This document shows positions 43,358-52,336 of a stretch of DNA of 64,000 bases, piece by piece. This stretch comes from Flavobacterium sp. SUN046 (GTDB taxonomy: Bacteria; Bacteroidota; Bacteroidia; Flavobacteriales; Flavobacteriaceae). The notes beneath the pieces are model-generated. The model did no database searches. It worked only from the letters and a program-made list of their open reading frames with translations, and was not told the origin of the DNA. Made by a program: the position numbers and the translations under genes. Numbering within the stretch: the stretch's first letter is position 1; every line of letters starts with the position of its first letter. Location of the stretch: contig NZ_JAPQNT010000012.1 in the NCBI RefSeq assembly GCF_028867965.1, forward strand, positions 22,369 to 86,368, given 5' to 3'.

Positions 43358-43786
43358 ATGAACTTAATTAAAAGAAACCCAAGCTTAATTTTACCATCAG
43401 TTTTTGATGAATTATTTAGTCCTGATTTTTTTGGTGGAGTACAAAATTTTTCAAATAATGTTCCATCTGTAAACATTAAAGAAAATGAAACTAATTTTGA
43501 AATAGAATTGGCTTCTCCTGGATTAAGTAAAGAAGATTTTAATATTGAAGTTGATAACAATGTACTTTCTATTTCAACAGAAACAAAGTCTGAAAATGAA
43601 GAACACAATGCTAAATACACTCGAAAAGAATTTAGCTTTTCAGCTTTCAAAAGATCATTTACTTTGCCAGAAAGTGTAAATTCTGAAAGCATTAATGCAA
43701 TTTATGAAAATGGAATTTTGAACATAAAACTTCCAAAAAAAGAAGAAGCATTACCAAAACCAAAACGATTGATTGAAATTTGTTAA
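43358..43786 (+). CDS. Small heat-shock protein Hsp20 / alpha-crystallin
   Basis: This is a 142-residue ATP-independent chaperone that holds unfolding proteins in the cytosol. I start it at 43358 (MNLIKRNPSLILPSVFDELF); an in-frame ATG at 43334 adds eight unlikely residues. The alpha-crystallin domain spans about 40-130 with the usual PSVNIKENETNFEIELASPGLSKEDFNIEVDNNVLSI, a charged loop (ETKSENEEHNAKYTRKEFSFSAFKRSFTLPE), and the A-x-x-x-N-G-(I/V)-L motif (AIYENGILNIKLPK). It is monocistronic with a strong terminator. Confidence 0.94.
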   Translation: MNLIKRNPSLILPSVFDELFSPDFFGGVQNFSNNVPSVNIKENETNFEIELASPGLSKEDFNIEVDNNVLSISTETKSENEEHNAKYTRKEFSFSAFKRSFTLPESVNSESINAIYENGILNIKLPKKEEALPKPKRLIEIC

Positions 43787-43804
43787 TTAAATTAGGTTGA
43801 TTTT

Positions 43805-43838
43805 AAAACGCATTTACAAATTGTAAGTGCGTTTTTTT
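43805..43838 (+). terminator. Rho-independent terminator after hsp20
   Basis: AACGCATTTAC (43807-43817) pairs with GTAAGTGCGTT (43823-43833), with one G-U pair, and is followed by seven T. It touches the stop of convergent uvrB and may serve both genes. Confidence 0.88.
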
Positions 43839-45825
43839 ATATTTTCTCTTGTAATGATTTAATCTCATCACGAAATTTTGCAGCTTGCATAAAATCTAAA
43901 TCTTTGGCCGCTTTTTCCATTGATTTTCGCAAATCACGAATTTTCTTTTCAATTTCAGGTTTGGATAAATACAAACTTTCTGGTTCAGCGGCTTTTAAAG
44001 TCTGATTTTCATAATATTGCGTCGAAATAGAATTGTTTCCTAAAGCGCTTCCTAAACTTTTATTCAATGCTTTTGGTTCTAATCCGTGTTTTGTATTATA
44101 ATCCATTTGTTTACCTCGACGGTAATTGGTTTCGTCAATGGTTTTTTGCATCGATACAGTAATTTTGTCGCCATACATAATTGCTTTTCCATTCACATTT
44201 CTTGCAGCACGACCAACTGTTTGCGTAAGCGAACGATGACTTCTCAAAAAACCTTCTTTATCAGCATCTAAAATGGCAACTAATGAAACTTCAGGTAAAT
44301 CCAATCCTTCACGCAATAAGTTGACGCCAATTAAAACATCAAACAAGCCTTTTCGCAAATCTTGCATAATTTCAACTCGCTCCAAAGTATCAACATCGGA
44401 ATGAATATAACGGCAACGAATGGAAACTTTGGTCAAATATTTAGTCAATTCTTCTGCCATTCTTTTGGTTAAAGTCGTGACTAAAACACGTTCATCCAAT
44501 TCACAACGCACTTGAATTTCTTCAATTAAATCATCGATTTGATTTAAACTCGGTCTAACTTCTATAATTGGATCGAGTAATCCTGTCGGACGAATGACTT
44601 GCTCTACATAAATCCCTTCCGACTTTTGCAATTCATAATCGGCTGGTGTTGCCGAAACATAAATTACCTGATTTTGCATTGCTTCGAATTCCTCAAATTT
44701 CAACGGACGATTGTCCATCGCAGCCGGAAGTCTAAAGCCATATTCAACTAAATTCTCTTTACGACTTCTATCGCCGCCATACATGGCATGAACTTGCGAA
44801 ATGGTTACGTGACTTTCATCAACAACCATCAAAAAATCATCAGGAAAATAATCCAATAAACAGAAAGGTCGTGTTCCAGGTTCTCTTCGGTCAAGATAAC
44901 GAGAATAGTTCTCAATTCCAGAACAATAACCCAATTCTTTAATCATTTCCAAGTCGAAATTGGTGCGTTCTTCTAGTCGTTTTGCTTCTAAATGTTTGCC
45001 AATTTCTTTAAAATAATCTACTTGTTTTACCAAATCTTGCTGAATATCCCAAATGGCTGCTTGCAATACATCTGGCGAAGTCACAAACATATTTGCTGGA
45101 TAAACAGTAAGTTTTTCATATTTTTCTAAAACCTGAGAACTTCTAGCGTCAAAGGCTTCGATTTCTTCAATTTCATCCCCAAAAAAGTGAATTCTGAACG
45201 GTTCATCGCCATAACTCGGAAAAATTTCAACCGTATCGCCTTTGATTCTGAAATTTCCTGGCGTGAATTCGGCTTCGGTTCTTGAGTACAAACTTTGAAC
45301 TAATTTATGTAATAATTTGGTTCGTGAAATAATTTGATTTTTCTCAATTGAAACTACGTTTTTTTGAAATTCAACTGGATTTCCAATACCATAAATGCAA
45401 GATACAGAAGAAATTACAATAATATCACGACGACCCGAAAGTAAAGCAGAAGTAGTACTCAATCGTAATTTTTCTAATTCTTCGTTTATGGATAAATCTT
45501 TTTCAATAAAAGTTCCAGTTACAGGAATAAAGGCTTCGGGCTGATAATAATCGTAGTAGGAAACGAAATATTGCACCGAATTATTTGGAAAAAACTGCTT
45601 GAATTCGGAATATAATTGTGCTGCTAACGTTTTATTGTGCGCTAAAACTAAAGTTGGTTTTTCTACATTTTGAATTACGTTAGCAACTGTAAATGTCTTT
45701 CCAGAACCTGTAACTCCTAATAAAGTTTGGTATTTTTCGCCATTGAGAATACCGTTTGAAAGTTTTTCAATAGCTTGTGGCTGATCGCCAGTTGGTTTGT
45801 AATCGGATACTACTTGGAATTTCAT
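43837..45825 (-). CDS. uvrB: Excinuclease ABC subunit B
   Basis: This is a 662-residue nucleotide-excision-repair helicase-like protein that loads onto damage with UvrA and recruits UvrC. I start it at 45823-45825 (MKFQVVSDYKPTGDQPQAIEKL); an in-frame ATG six codons upstream is less typical. Seen are Walker A (LLGVTGSGKTFTVAN), the beta-hairpin (YFVSYYDYYQPEAFIP), DEAD-box-like VDESHVT, the helicase motif HSDVDTLERVEIMQDLRKGLFDVLIGVNLLREGLDLPEVSLVAILDADKEGFLRS, and the C-terminal UVR motif that contacts UvrC. Length is normal. Confidence 0.97.
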   Translation of the reverse strand: MKFQVVSDYKPTGDQPQAIEKLSNGILNGEKYQTLLGVTGSGKTFTVANVIQNVEKPTLVLAHNKTLAAQLYSEFKQFFPNNSVQYFVSYYDYYQPEAFIPVTGTFIEKDLSINEELEKLRLSTTSALLSGRRDIIVISSVSCIYGIGNPVEFQKNVVSIEKNQIISRTKLLHKLVQSLYSRTEAEFTPGNFRIKGDTVEIFPSYGDEPFRIHFFGDEIEEIEAFDARSSQVLEKYEKLTVYPANMFVTSPDVLQAAIWDIQQDLVKQVDYFKEIGKHLEAKRLEERTNFDLEMIKELGYCSGIENYSRYLDRREPGTRPFCLLDYFPDDFLMVVDESHVTISQVHAMYGGDRSRKENLVEYGFRLPAAMDNRPLKFEEFEAMQNQVIYVSATPADYELQKSEGIYVEQVIRPTGLLDPIIEVRPSLNQIDDLIEEIQVRCELDERVLVTTLTKRMAEELTKYLTKVSIRCRYIHSDVDTLERVEIMQDLRKGLFDVLIGVNLLREGLDLPEVSLVAILDADKEGFLRSHRSLTQTVGRAARNVNGKAIMYGDKITVSMQKTIDETNYRRGKQMDYNTKHGLEPKALNKSLGSALGNNSISTQYYENQTLKAAEPESLYLSKPEIEKKIRDLRKSMEKAAKDLDFMQAAKFRDEIKSLQEKI

Positions 45826-45865
45826 AAATTGGTATAGATTCACTAATTGATTTTAGTGAAATTGC

Positions 45866-46171
45866 TCATCGAAATTGTTTTGGATTTCTACTAGTGTGTC
45901 TTACTCTAATAATATATATTTTTTCTAAATCAATTTTATATGAAATTCTATAATTAAATTTTTCAAATGCACGGTAATTAGAATCAGTTGGAATTCTCAT
46001 TTCGTCTATTTCATAGGTTTCCCAATTACTTTTTAGAATTTCAACAGAAATAATCAAAGCATCAATTACTTTATCTGCAATTTCAAAACTTTTAGTTTCT
46101 TCAAGTAAATAAAAATAAACATCTTCTAGTTGATTTTGTGAAGTTTGTGTCCAAATTATCTCTTTTTCCAT
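45866..46171 (-). CDS. ParE/RelE-superfamily toxin
   Basis: This is a 101-residue toxin of the RelE/ParE fold: IIWTQTSQNQLEDVYFYLLEETKSFEIADKVIDALIISVEILKSNW, then DEMRIPTDSNYRAFEKFNYRISYKID and the terminal strand IYIIRVRHTSRNPKQF. ParE-type members poison DNA gyrase and RelE-type members cut ribosomal mRNA; the 'RVRHTSRNPKQF' ending is closest to ParE-like chromosomal forms. Its start overlaps the antitoxin gene by 16 bp, so translation is coupled. It is inserted between uvrB and rlmF. Confidence 0.88.
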   Translation of the reverse strand: MEKEIIWTQTSQNQLEDVYFYLLEETKSFEIADKVIDALIISVEILKSNWETYEIDEMRIPTDSNYRAFEKFNYRISYKIDLEKIYIIRVRHTSRNPKQFR

Positions 46172-46374
46172 TGAGCAATTTTTTCTAAAACTTGATTATG
46201 TGTAGCTACATTTCCTTGAACAAGATCAATTTCTGATTTTTTTAAATCGGAATTATAGTTTTCAATAGTTTCTGATTTACTATCTAAAATTGTATTAATT
46301 GCAGCCAAAAAAGTTTCGTCATTAATTTCTGAAATTTTAGAAATCACAATGTTTTTTAATTCAATTGTACTCAT
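46156..46374 (-). CDS. Antitoxin of the ParE-type module
   Basis: This is a 72-residue acidic/helical protein (MSTIELKNIVISKISEINDETFLAAINTILDSKSETIENY ... LEKIAQWKKR) encoded directly before and overlapping the ParE-like toxin. The N-terminal ~30 residues form the short helical pair common in Bacteroidota antitoxins, and the C-terminal part ending in IAQWKKR should wrap the toxin. No classic ribbon-helix-helix is obvious. A -7 box (TAAATTTG) lies about 17 bp upstream. Confidence 0.8.
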   Translation of the reverse strand: MSTIELKNIVISKISEINDETFLAAINTILDSKSETIENYNSDLKKSEIDLVQGNVATHNQVLEKIAQWKKR

Positions 46375-46390
46375 AATAAATAGTTTTACA

Positions 46391-46416
46391 CAAATTTAAA
46401 AAAAAAGTTTTATCAA
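46391..46416 (-). promoter_or_regulatory. Promoter of the toxin-antitoxin operon
   Basis: On the minus strand TTG (46414-46416) is followed after 15 nt by TAAATTTG (46391-46398), close to the TTG-N17-23-TAnnTTTG consensus. It overlaps the last codons of rlmF. Confidence 0.45.
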
Positions 46417-47390
46417 ATCGAAAATTTCCAATCTTTCTGTTGTTTTTCACTCAAGAAAGTCCAAGCAACAAAGCGACTTATTTTTTGACCTTGTTCCATG
46501 TCTATTGTTTTGATTTCAACAGCTCCAACTTTATTTAAGGTTTTGTAAATGCTTTTCAAATTATCTTTTTTAGAAACTAATGTTGTAAACCAAAAAACTT
46601 GTAATGGATATTTTACACTTTCGTAAATCATTTGAGTAATGAAACCAATTTCACCACCAGAACACCATAATTCGGTGCTTTTTCCACCAAAATTTAAGGT
46701 TGGTTTTACTGATTTTGTTTCCTCGAGATTATTCACTTTTCGTAATGCCGATTTTGTGGCATCTTCTTGTGAATTATGAAATGGCGGATTGCAAATTGTG
46801 AAAGCAAATTTATCTTCAGGAAGAATAATGTTTTTAAAAATAAATCTTGATTCTGCTTGCAATTGTAAACTTACCACTTCAATTAATTTTGGATTATTTC
46901 CGATGATTTTTTTGCAGTTTTGAAGTGCATTTTCATCAATATCAGTACCAACAAAACTCCAGTTGTATTCGTGATTGCCAATTATTGGATAAATGCAATT
47001 TGAACCAATTCCAACATCTAAACCAATAACATTTTCGCCTTCAGGAATAATTCCGTCGTTTGAAATTGCTAATAAATCGGCTATGTAATGAATATAATCG
47101 GCTCTTCCAGGAATTGGCGGACATAAATAATCTTTGGGAATATCCCAAAATTCTACACCATAATCGGTAATTAAAAGTGCTTTATTTAGAGCTTTTACAG
47201 CATCTGGATTACTAAAATCTATAGTTTGCTTCGCCTGTTCACTATTGCTCTGGTCAATAGCATGTTCATTCGTGAAAGTGTAATTTTTTAATAACGGATA
47301 ATTGTAAATTAACTTCTCAAAATCGTATCTAAATCGGTGTTGATTTCTTGGATGTAATATGGTTTTTTCTAAACTAGTTTTATTCTTCAT
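46413..47390 (-). CDS. rlmF: 23S rRNA (adenine(1618)-N6)-methyltransferase
   Basis: This is a 325-residue methyltransferase modifying A1618 of 23S rRNA. It begins with the family-specific LHPRNQHRFRYDFEKLIYNYPLLKNY and has SAM-binding LDVGIGSNCIYPIIGNHEYNWSFVGTDID and catalytic NPPFHNSQEDA (NPPF for N6-adenine methylation). The C-terminal half includes LWCSGGEIGFITQMIYESVKY. The length is typical of RlmF/YbiN. A TACATTTG box (47408-47415) lies 18 bp upstream. It is separated from uvrB by the toxin-antitoxin pair. Confidence 0.94.
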   Translation of the reverse strand: MKNKTSLEKTILHPRNQHRFRYDFEKLIYNYPLLKNYTFTNEHAIDQSNSEQAKQTIDFSNPDAVKALNKALLITDYGVEFWDIPKDYLCPPIPGRADYIHYIADLLAISNDGIIPEGENVIGLDVGIGSNCIYPIIGNHEYNWSFVGTDIDENALQNCKKIIGNNPKLIEVVSLQLQAESRFIFKNIILPEDKFAFTICNPPFHNSQEDATKSALRKVNNLEETKSVKPTLNFGGKSTELWCSGGEIGFITQMIYESVKYPLQVFWFTTLVSKKDNLKSIYKTLNKVGAVEIKTIDMEQGQKISRFVAWTFLSEKQQKDWKFSI

Positions 47391-47407
47391 TTTATCATTT
47401 CTCTATT

Positions 47408-47415
47408 CAAATGTA
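47408..47415 (-). promoter_or_regulatory. -7 promoter box for rlmF
   Basis: The minus strand reads TACATTTG (TAnnTTTG). TTG occurs at 47440-47442, 24 nt upstream, slightly beyond the usual spacing. Confidence 0.5.
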
Positions 47416-48326
47416 TGAAAAAAAATAGTACTTTTACTTCAATGTTAATTAAATATTCAATGATTAGTAAAATCAAGTTTAAGAAGCTTTATGTTTTTAT
47501 TTTTTTGATAGTGACTTATTTGATTGTTTGTCAATCTTGTATGAGAATGCGAATGAATACTGATAAAACACATGATTTTTTTCAGAATTCAAATTTAAAT
47601 TATATTGATAAAACTGAAATAATTGACAGTAGTACAGTTCATTATATTCAAACAGGCAATAATGAAAATCCTACTTTGTTTTTTGTTCATGGTTCGCCAG
47701 GAAGTTGGGATGCTTACAAAGACTATTTAAAAGACACTTTATTACTAAAGAAATACAGAATGATTGCCGTTGATAGACCCGGATTTGGATACAGCGATTT
47801 TGGGAAATCTAAAAATTTATATAATCAATCAAAACTGTTGATTAAATTGGTTGAAAAATTGAATAATAAAAAAGCAATTATTTTAGTTGGACATTCTTAT
47901 GGCGGACCTATTATCGTTAAAATGGCGTCTTTGCAGCCAAAATTATTTTCTGATTTAGTTATTTTATCTGGTGCAATTGATCCCAATGCTGAAAATCCTG
48001 AAAAATGGCGTCCAATTATTATGGGTAAACCAATTCGATATTTAATTCCGGGTGCTTTGCGTCCGGCAAATGATGAATTATGGTGGTTGAAAGAAGATTT
48101 AATAACAATGAAACCCAATCTTAAAAATATTAAAAGTAAGATTTATGTAATTCATGGAACCAAAGATCCATTAGTGCCATACAGTAATATGGCTTTTATT
48201 CAAAAACAGTTTGTTAATGCAAAATCGATGGATACTATTTCTATAAAAAATGCAAATCATTTTATTCCTTGGGAACATTTTGAATTGATAAGAAATGTAT
48301 TGTATGATTTAAAAATTGAGAATTAA
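47415..48326 (+). CDS. Membrane-anchored alpha/beta-fold hydrolase
   Basis: This is an alpha/beta hydrolase of up to 303 residues. Seen are the oxyanion region FFVHGSPGSWDAYKDYL, MIAVDRPGFGYSDF, the nucleophile elbow ILVGHSYGGPIIVKMA (Ser in GHSYGG), the acid in YVIHGTKDPLVPYS and the histidine in KNANHFIPWEHFE. The N-terminus has one hydrophobic segment (KKLYVFIFLIVTYLIVCQSC) that is either an uncleaved anchor or a lipoprotein signal. In-frame ATGs at 47442 and 47460 are alternative starts, and 47460 would give the neatest signal. The substrate is unknown. Its 3' end overlaps the convergent thiN gene by 4 bp. Confidence 0.85.
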   Translation: MKKNSTFTSMLIKYSMISKIKFKKLYVFIFLIVTYLIVCQSCMRMRMNTDKTHDFFQNSNLNYIDKTEIIDSSTVHYIQTGNNENPTLFFVHGSPGSWDAYKDYLKDTLLLKKYRMIAVDRPGFGYSDFGKSKNLYNQSKLLIKLVEKLNNKKAIILVGHSYGGPIIVKMASLQPKLFSDLVILSGAIDPNAENPEKWRPIIMGKPIRYLIPGALRPANDELWWLKEDLITMKPNLKNIKSKIYVIHGTKDPLVPYSNMAFIQKQFVNAKSMDTISIKNANHFIPWEHFELIRNVLYDLKIEN

Positions 48327-48985
48327 TCGAAACATTCCATTAAGATTAAGTCGCCTTCATGATGTTCGATTTTAACAATTCCGTCTTCAAGAACTTCATT
48401 GCTGCTTCCGGTTCTATAACCAATTGTTAATTCTTCATTGTCTAGAGAGTATAACAAATTTTGAGTTGTAATTCCAGAGACTTTTCCAATTGGGATTAAA
48501 GAAATTGGAGTTGCTTTAGTGTACCATTTTTCAAATTTATTGGGCAATAAAAATATCTTAGAATTGTCGTCGAGTAGTACAATCTTGAGTTTATTTCTAT
48601 ACCGTACAATATTTGTGATGTTTGTAATTGTATGATCGGCGCGTTTTCCGGTTGCCCAAACTACGTTTACGGCTTGATGACCTTTTTCGATTAAATAATC
48701 AAATGCTTTTTCTAAATCGGTTTTATCTTGATTTGGTGTGTGCACAATTTCAAGTGGAAACTGTTTTTCTTTATAAATTTCTGGATTGAAATTGTTATCA
48801 AAATCGCCTAAAAGAACATCAATTTTAATATCTAATTGTAAGACTCTTTCGATCGCATTGTCTAAAACTACAACAATAGGCGACCATTCTAGCAATTGAC
48901 CTAAAAGTTCAGAACTGCATTCTGCGCCATTAGCGATTATTAACGCTGGTTCTTGGTCGTCGCGAACTATGTGATGTGAAGACAT
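48323..48985 (-). CDS. thiN: Thiamine diphosphokinase
   Basis: This is a 220-residue cytosolic enzyme transferring pyrophosphate from ATP to thiamine. Family motifs are present: ALIIANGAECSSELLGQLLEWSPIVVVLDNAIERVLQLDIKIDVLLGDFDN (GDFD), HTPNQDKTDLEKAFDYLIEKG (DKTD) and a C-terminal beta-domain (ISLIPIGKVSGITTQNLLYSLDNEELTIGYRTGSSNEVLEDGIVKIEHHEGDLILM, with the conserved S/T-N segment binding thiamine). Length and order are normal. A TATATTTG box lies at 49004-49011. Thiamine uptake or synthesis genes are not adjacent. Confidence 0.92.
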   Translation of the reverse strand: MSSHHIVRDDQEPALIIANGAECSSELLGQLLEWSPIVVVLDNAIERVLQLDIKIDVLLGDFDNNFNPEIYKEKQFPLEIVHTPNQDKTDLEKAFDYLIEKGHQAVNVVWATGKRADHTITNITNIVRYRNKLKIVLLDDNSKIFLLPNKFEKWYTKATPISLIPIGKVSGITTQNLLYSLDNEELTIGYRTGSSNEVLEDGIVKIEHHEGDLILMECFD

Positions 48986-49003
48986 TTTTTGAAATTAGAA
49001 ATA

Positions 49004-49011
49004 CAAATATA
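49004..49011 (-). promoter_or_regulatory. -7 promoter box for thiN
   Basis: The minus strand reads TATATTTG, 19 bp upstream of the start at 48985. The box is only 3 bp from the stop of the upstream gene on the same strand, giving thiN an independent promoter. Confidence 0.5.
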
Positions 49012-49013
49012 AG

Positions 49014-49829
49014 TTATTGCACCACATAATTTCGAGTATCAATTTCAGATAAATGAAAATATCCTAAAGGATAATTATTTTCATCAGATTGATTGACGAT
49101 ATTTCCGCGTAAAGTAGCTGGTGGAGTTGCAAACGGACTTCCGCCACCGCTTCCAGCAATGTTTAATAACTTATTTAGATAATTATAATAACGTGTTGAA
49201 ATGCCTTCTAAGCTAAAAAACAAATTTGCTCCAGCACTTAAATTATCATCGGTGTAAAAACCGAACATTTGATTTCCTTGGAAAAATTCATCTTTTAAAA
49301 CGCCATATTCCGGAATTGGAAGCGTCGAATTTTTTACTCCAATTAAATAATTATTATCTTCTAATCCGTTGTCTTGATAGAAAAATTTAACTTGAATTTC
49401 ATCGCCAGTAAATCCTTGAACAGTCGTTTGTTGTACACTATCAATAGTTGGAGTTGCTAATAATTTCTCGGTAGCTGTGTAATTTTGTCCAGCATATTGA
49501 ATTGTTAAAGTATAATTTTCATTAATTACTGGAACAAAATTTAGACAAATGTATTCGCCAGTATTTGGAGTTTCAATGAAGTTAAAAACGGTGTTTGAAC
49601 TGTTTGTAACATACACAATTGCTCCTGAAACTACTGGAATTACATTGCTGTAATAATCTGTTGTTGTTGATAATTTAATTTTTTGTTCGTTGCCTGTAGT
49701 TCCTTTTTGCCATAAAATATTGGCTTCAATGACTAACTTCGGATTTGAAGTATCTAACGGAATATTTACTCGGTCTTCGCAACTTGAAAACATAAATACT
49801 AGTAGAAGAATATATAGTGCTTTTTTCAT
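49014..49829 (-). CDS. DUF4249 domain-containing outer-membrane lipoprotein
   Basis: This is a 271-residue lipoprotein (MKKALYILLLVFMFSSC, Cys17). The mature domain is DUF4249: IPLDTSNPKLVIEANI, then VVSGAIVYVTNSSNTVFNFIETPNTGEYICLNFVPVINENYTLTIQYAGQNYTATEKL, ending PPATLRGNIVNQSDENNYPLGYFHLSEIDTR. The family is carboxypeptidase-regulatory-like plus a beta domain and is almost always encoded next to a TonB-dependent receptor, as here (4 bp downstream of its stop). It probably acts as the surface lid or accessory lipoprotein of that receptor, analogous to SusD. The substrate is unknown. Confidence 0.92.
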   Translation of the reverse strand: MKKALYILLLVFMFSSCEDRVNIPLDTSNPKLVIEANILWQKGTTGNEQKIKLSTTTDYYSNVIPVVSGAIVYVTNSSNTVFNFIETPNTGEYICLNFVPVINENYTLTIQYAGQNYTATEKLLATPTIDSVQQTTVQGFTGDEIQVKFFYQDNGLEDNNYLIGVKNSTLPIPEYGVLKDEFFQGNQMFGFYTDDNLSAGANLFFSLEGISTRYYNYLNKLLNIAGSGGGSPFATPPATLRGNIVNQSDENNYPLGYFHLSEIDTRNYVVQ

Positions 49830-49833
49830 TTTT

Positions 49834-52206
49834 TTAAAATTTGAAATTATAGGAAACTGCTGGAACGATTCCGAAAATAGACAATCTTATGGCTTCGTTA
49901 TTTCCAGTATCTTGATTTTGGCGAAAGCTAATTGATGCTGCATTTTTTCGTCCATAAAGGTTGTAAACGCTGAAAACCCATTCGCCTTTCCATTTTTTCT
50001 TTTCATTGTGTTTTGGAGTCAAAGTTGCCGAAATATCTAAATGATGGTACAATGGTAAATTATTTTCATTTCGCAAACCATAACTCGGCACGGTAATTCC
50101 CAAATAGCTGTATTGACCGTTTGGATAAGTTACAGGTTGACCAGTTTGCAAAGTAAAATTAGCACCAAAATTCCATTTTTTATTGAATTTATACGAACTT
50201 GTAATTGCTAAATTATGAGTTTTATCATAAGCAGATTTGTACCAATTTCCGTTGTTAATTCCGGTTTCATTAGCTGTTCTTCCTGGTGTTCTTTGTTCAG
50301 ATCGCGATAAGGTGTAGGCAATCCAGCCTGAGAATTTTCCGGTATTTTTCCGCAACATTAATTCCAATCCGTAAGAACGCATTTCACCATTTAGAATTAC
50401 TTGTTCAAGTGCTTCGTTTGCAATTAAATCGGCACCATCAATGTAATCAATTCTATTTTTTATTTTTTTGTAAAAACTTTCTACTTCTAAAGAATAGGTA
50501 TCCTCTTTGAAATTTTTAAAATATCCAACTGCAATTTGATCCGCAATTTGAGGTTTTATAAAAGTGTCACTTGGTGTCCAAACATCAAGTGGAGTAGGCG
50601 ATGCCGTGTTGGAAATAAGTTGTAAATATTGAACCATTCTATTGTAACTTGCTTTTATCGATTGGGAATCATTAAGCTCATAAGCAACCGAAAATCTTGG
50701 TTCAAAGTTGTTGAAATTTGCCAACGATTTATTTTTTCCGTAAAATTTCGTTCCAATTGGAGTTCCTTTTTCGTAAATTTTTAAATCATTGTCAAAAGTT
50801 ACTGCTTGATCATTAGCATAAATATTTTGAGTTGAACTTCCTAATCTGGAGAACATACTGTAACGAACGCCGTATTCTACATTAATTTTATTTGATAATT
50901 TTTGCTCTGCATCTATATATAACGAAGGTTCAAATGCATATTTTTTTTCTAGTTGACGAAAATTTATTCCAGAATTGTCTTTACTTGGTACAATTGTTCC
51001 TGGATTAAAATCATAATAAATGGCACTTGTGCCGTAACTTAGTTTGATTTTATCCGATAGATAGTATTTGAAATCATATTTAATGTTATAATTTTTTATT
51101 CCTGAATCCCAGTTGAAACCAACAAAATCTAAATTCAATCCGTAGTAATAATCACTGTAAATAAGAGATAAATTTGAAAATAATTTATCAGAAAATAAAT
51201 GATTCCAACGTAAGTTACCTATTGAATTTCCGTAAGTATTTGTAAAACTTTGATTGATATCAAAAACATCGCGTCCAAAATAACCTGAAAGATAAAAGTT
51301 ATTGTTTTTGTTTAATTTATAATTCAATTTAGTATTCAAATCATAAAAATAAGCTGAATTTTTATTGTTAGTTAATTTCAAAAATAAATGTGCGTAGGAT
51401 GCTCGTCCTCCAACAAGAAATGAGCCTTTGTCTTTTACAATCGGACCTTCGGCAAGTAATCTGCTGGATATTAATCCGATTCCACCATTCATGTGAAAAC
51501 CTTTGCTGTTTCCATCTTTTTGATAAATATCCAAAACTGATGAAGCACGACCACCAAATCTGGCTGGAATTCCGCCTTTATACAATTTCAAATCTTTAAT
51601 AGCATCAGGATTAAAAACTGAGAAAAATCCAAAAAGATGCGATGAATTGAAAATAGTTGCTTCGTCTAAAAGTATTAAATTTTGATCGGCACCGCCACCA
51701 CGAACATTAAATCCCGATGCGCCTTCACCAGCATTAGTAACGCCTGGAAGAAATAAAATAGATTTAATAATGTCAACTTCACCAAGCACAACAGGCATTT
51801 GCTTTATTGTTGCGATGGATAATTTATTGACACTCATTTCGGGTTTTCGTGTATTAGTAGAAGTTTTTTCTGTAATTACAACTTCATCAAGCACTTGTCC
51901 AGCTTCGTTTAGACTGTAGTTTTTCTTAATGTCTTGGGAAAGTGAAATTTTTTCGTCTATCGTTTCATAACTAATGTAACTCACACTTAGTTCATAATCG
52001 CCTTTAGGTAGCGTTAATGAATAAAAACCATATTCGTTTGTAATAGTAAAAATTTTAGTTCCTTTTATTACAATGTTAACACCAATAAGGGTTTCGTTGT
52101 TTTTTTTATCAGAAATTGTTCCGCTAATTGTATATTTTTCTTGTGAAAATGAAAAATTGAATGCAATTAATAAAAGTAGTGTAAATATAATTTTCTTAAA
52201 AGGCAT
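49834..52206 (-). CDS. TonB-dependent receptor with carboxypeptidase-like regulatory domain
   Basis: This is a 790-residue outer-membrane importer. A signal peptide (to FSFSQ) is followed by a CarboxypepD_reg-like domain (about 25-105, YTISGTISDKKNNETLIGVNIVIKGT ... NEYGFYSLTLPKGDYELSVSYISYE), a plug domain (about 125-225, FLPGVTNAGEGASGFNVRGGGADQNLILLDEATIF) and a 22-strand barrel ending VVPAVSYNFKF with a terminal Phe. It is first in a two-gene unit with the DUF4249 lipoprotein. It lacks the features of long SusC proteins (about 1000 residues). The ligand may be a metal chelate, peptide or sugar and cannot be told from sequence. Confidence 0.93.
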   Translation of the reverse strand: MPFKKIIFTLLLLIAFNFSFSQEKYTISGTISDKKNNETLIGVNIVIKGTKIFTITNEYGFYSLTLPKGDYELSVSYISYETIDEKISLSQDIKKNYSLNEAGQVLDEVVITEKTSTNTRKPEMSVNKLSIATIKQMPVVLGEVDIIKSILFLPGVTNAGEGASGFNVRGGGADQNLILLDEATIFNSSHLFGFFSVFNPDAIKDLKLYKGGIPARFGGRASSVLDIYQKDGNSKGFHMNGGIGLISSRLLAEGPIVKDKGSFLVGGRASYAHLFLKLTNNKNSAYFYDLNTKLNYKLNKNNNFYLSGYFGRDVFDINQSFTNTYGNSIGNLRWNHLFSDKLFSNLSLIYSDYYYGLNLDFVGFNWDSGIKNYNIKYDFKYYLSDKIKLSYGTSAIYYDFNPGTIVPSKDNSGINFRQLEKKYAFEPSLYIDAEQKLSNKINVEYGVRYSMFSRLGSSTQNIYANDQAVTFDNDLKIYEKGTPIGTKFYGKNKSLANFNNFEPRFSVAYELNDSQSIKASYNRMVQYLQLISNTASPTPLDVWTPSDTFIKPQIADQIAVGYFKNFKEDTYSLEVESFYKKIKNRIDYIDGADLIANEALEQVILNGEMRSYGLELMLRKNTGKFSGWIAYTLSRSEQRTPGRTANETGINNGNWYKSAYDKTHNLAITSSYKFNKKWNFGANFTLQTGQPVTYPNGQYSYLGITVPSYGLRNENNLPLYHHLDISATLTPKHNEKKKWKGEWVFSVYNLYGRKNAASISFRQNQDTGNNEAIRLSIFGIVPAVSYNFKF

Positions 52207-52293
52207 GGCATTTTATTTATGATACAAATTTGACGATTAATACCATTGGTTGTTACACAACGAATGTTAATGTATGGTTAATAATTAAAGTTT

Positions 52294-52301
52294 TATATTT
52301 G
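52294..52301 (+). promoter_or_regulatory. -7 promoter box for the 52337 gene
   Basis: TATATTTG (TAnnTTTG) lies 35 bp upstream of the ATG at 52337. Confidence 0.5.
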
Positions 52302-52336
52302 TTTTTTAGATACTTTTACATCAAAGTTTTTATGGA

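Noticed and set aside
45839..45860. Hairpin TTCACTA/TAGTGAA just after the toxin gene
   Set aside because: It has no T run on the minus strand, so it is not a convincing terminator; chance or a weak structural role remains possible.
992..52257. Further TGTTACA/TGTAACA words at 992-998, 6496-6502 and 52251-52257, each 45-70 bp upstream of a minus-strand start
   Set aside because: A 7-mer of this composition is expected roughly a dozen times by chance in 64 kb of such AT-rich DNA, counting both strands; single copies without repeats are not convincing, so only the clustered sites near the HTCS are reported.
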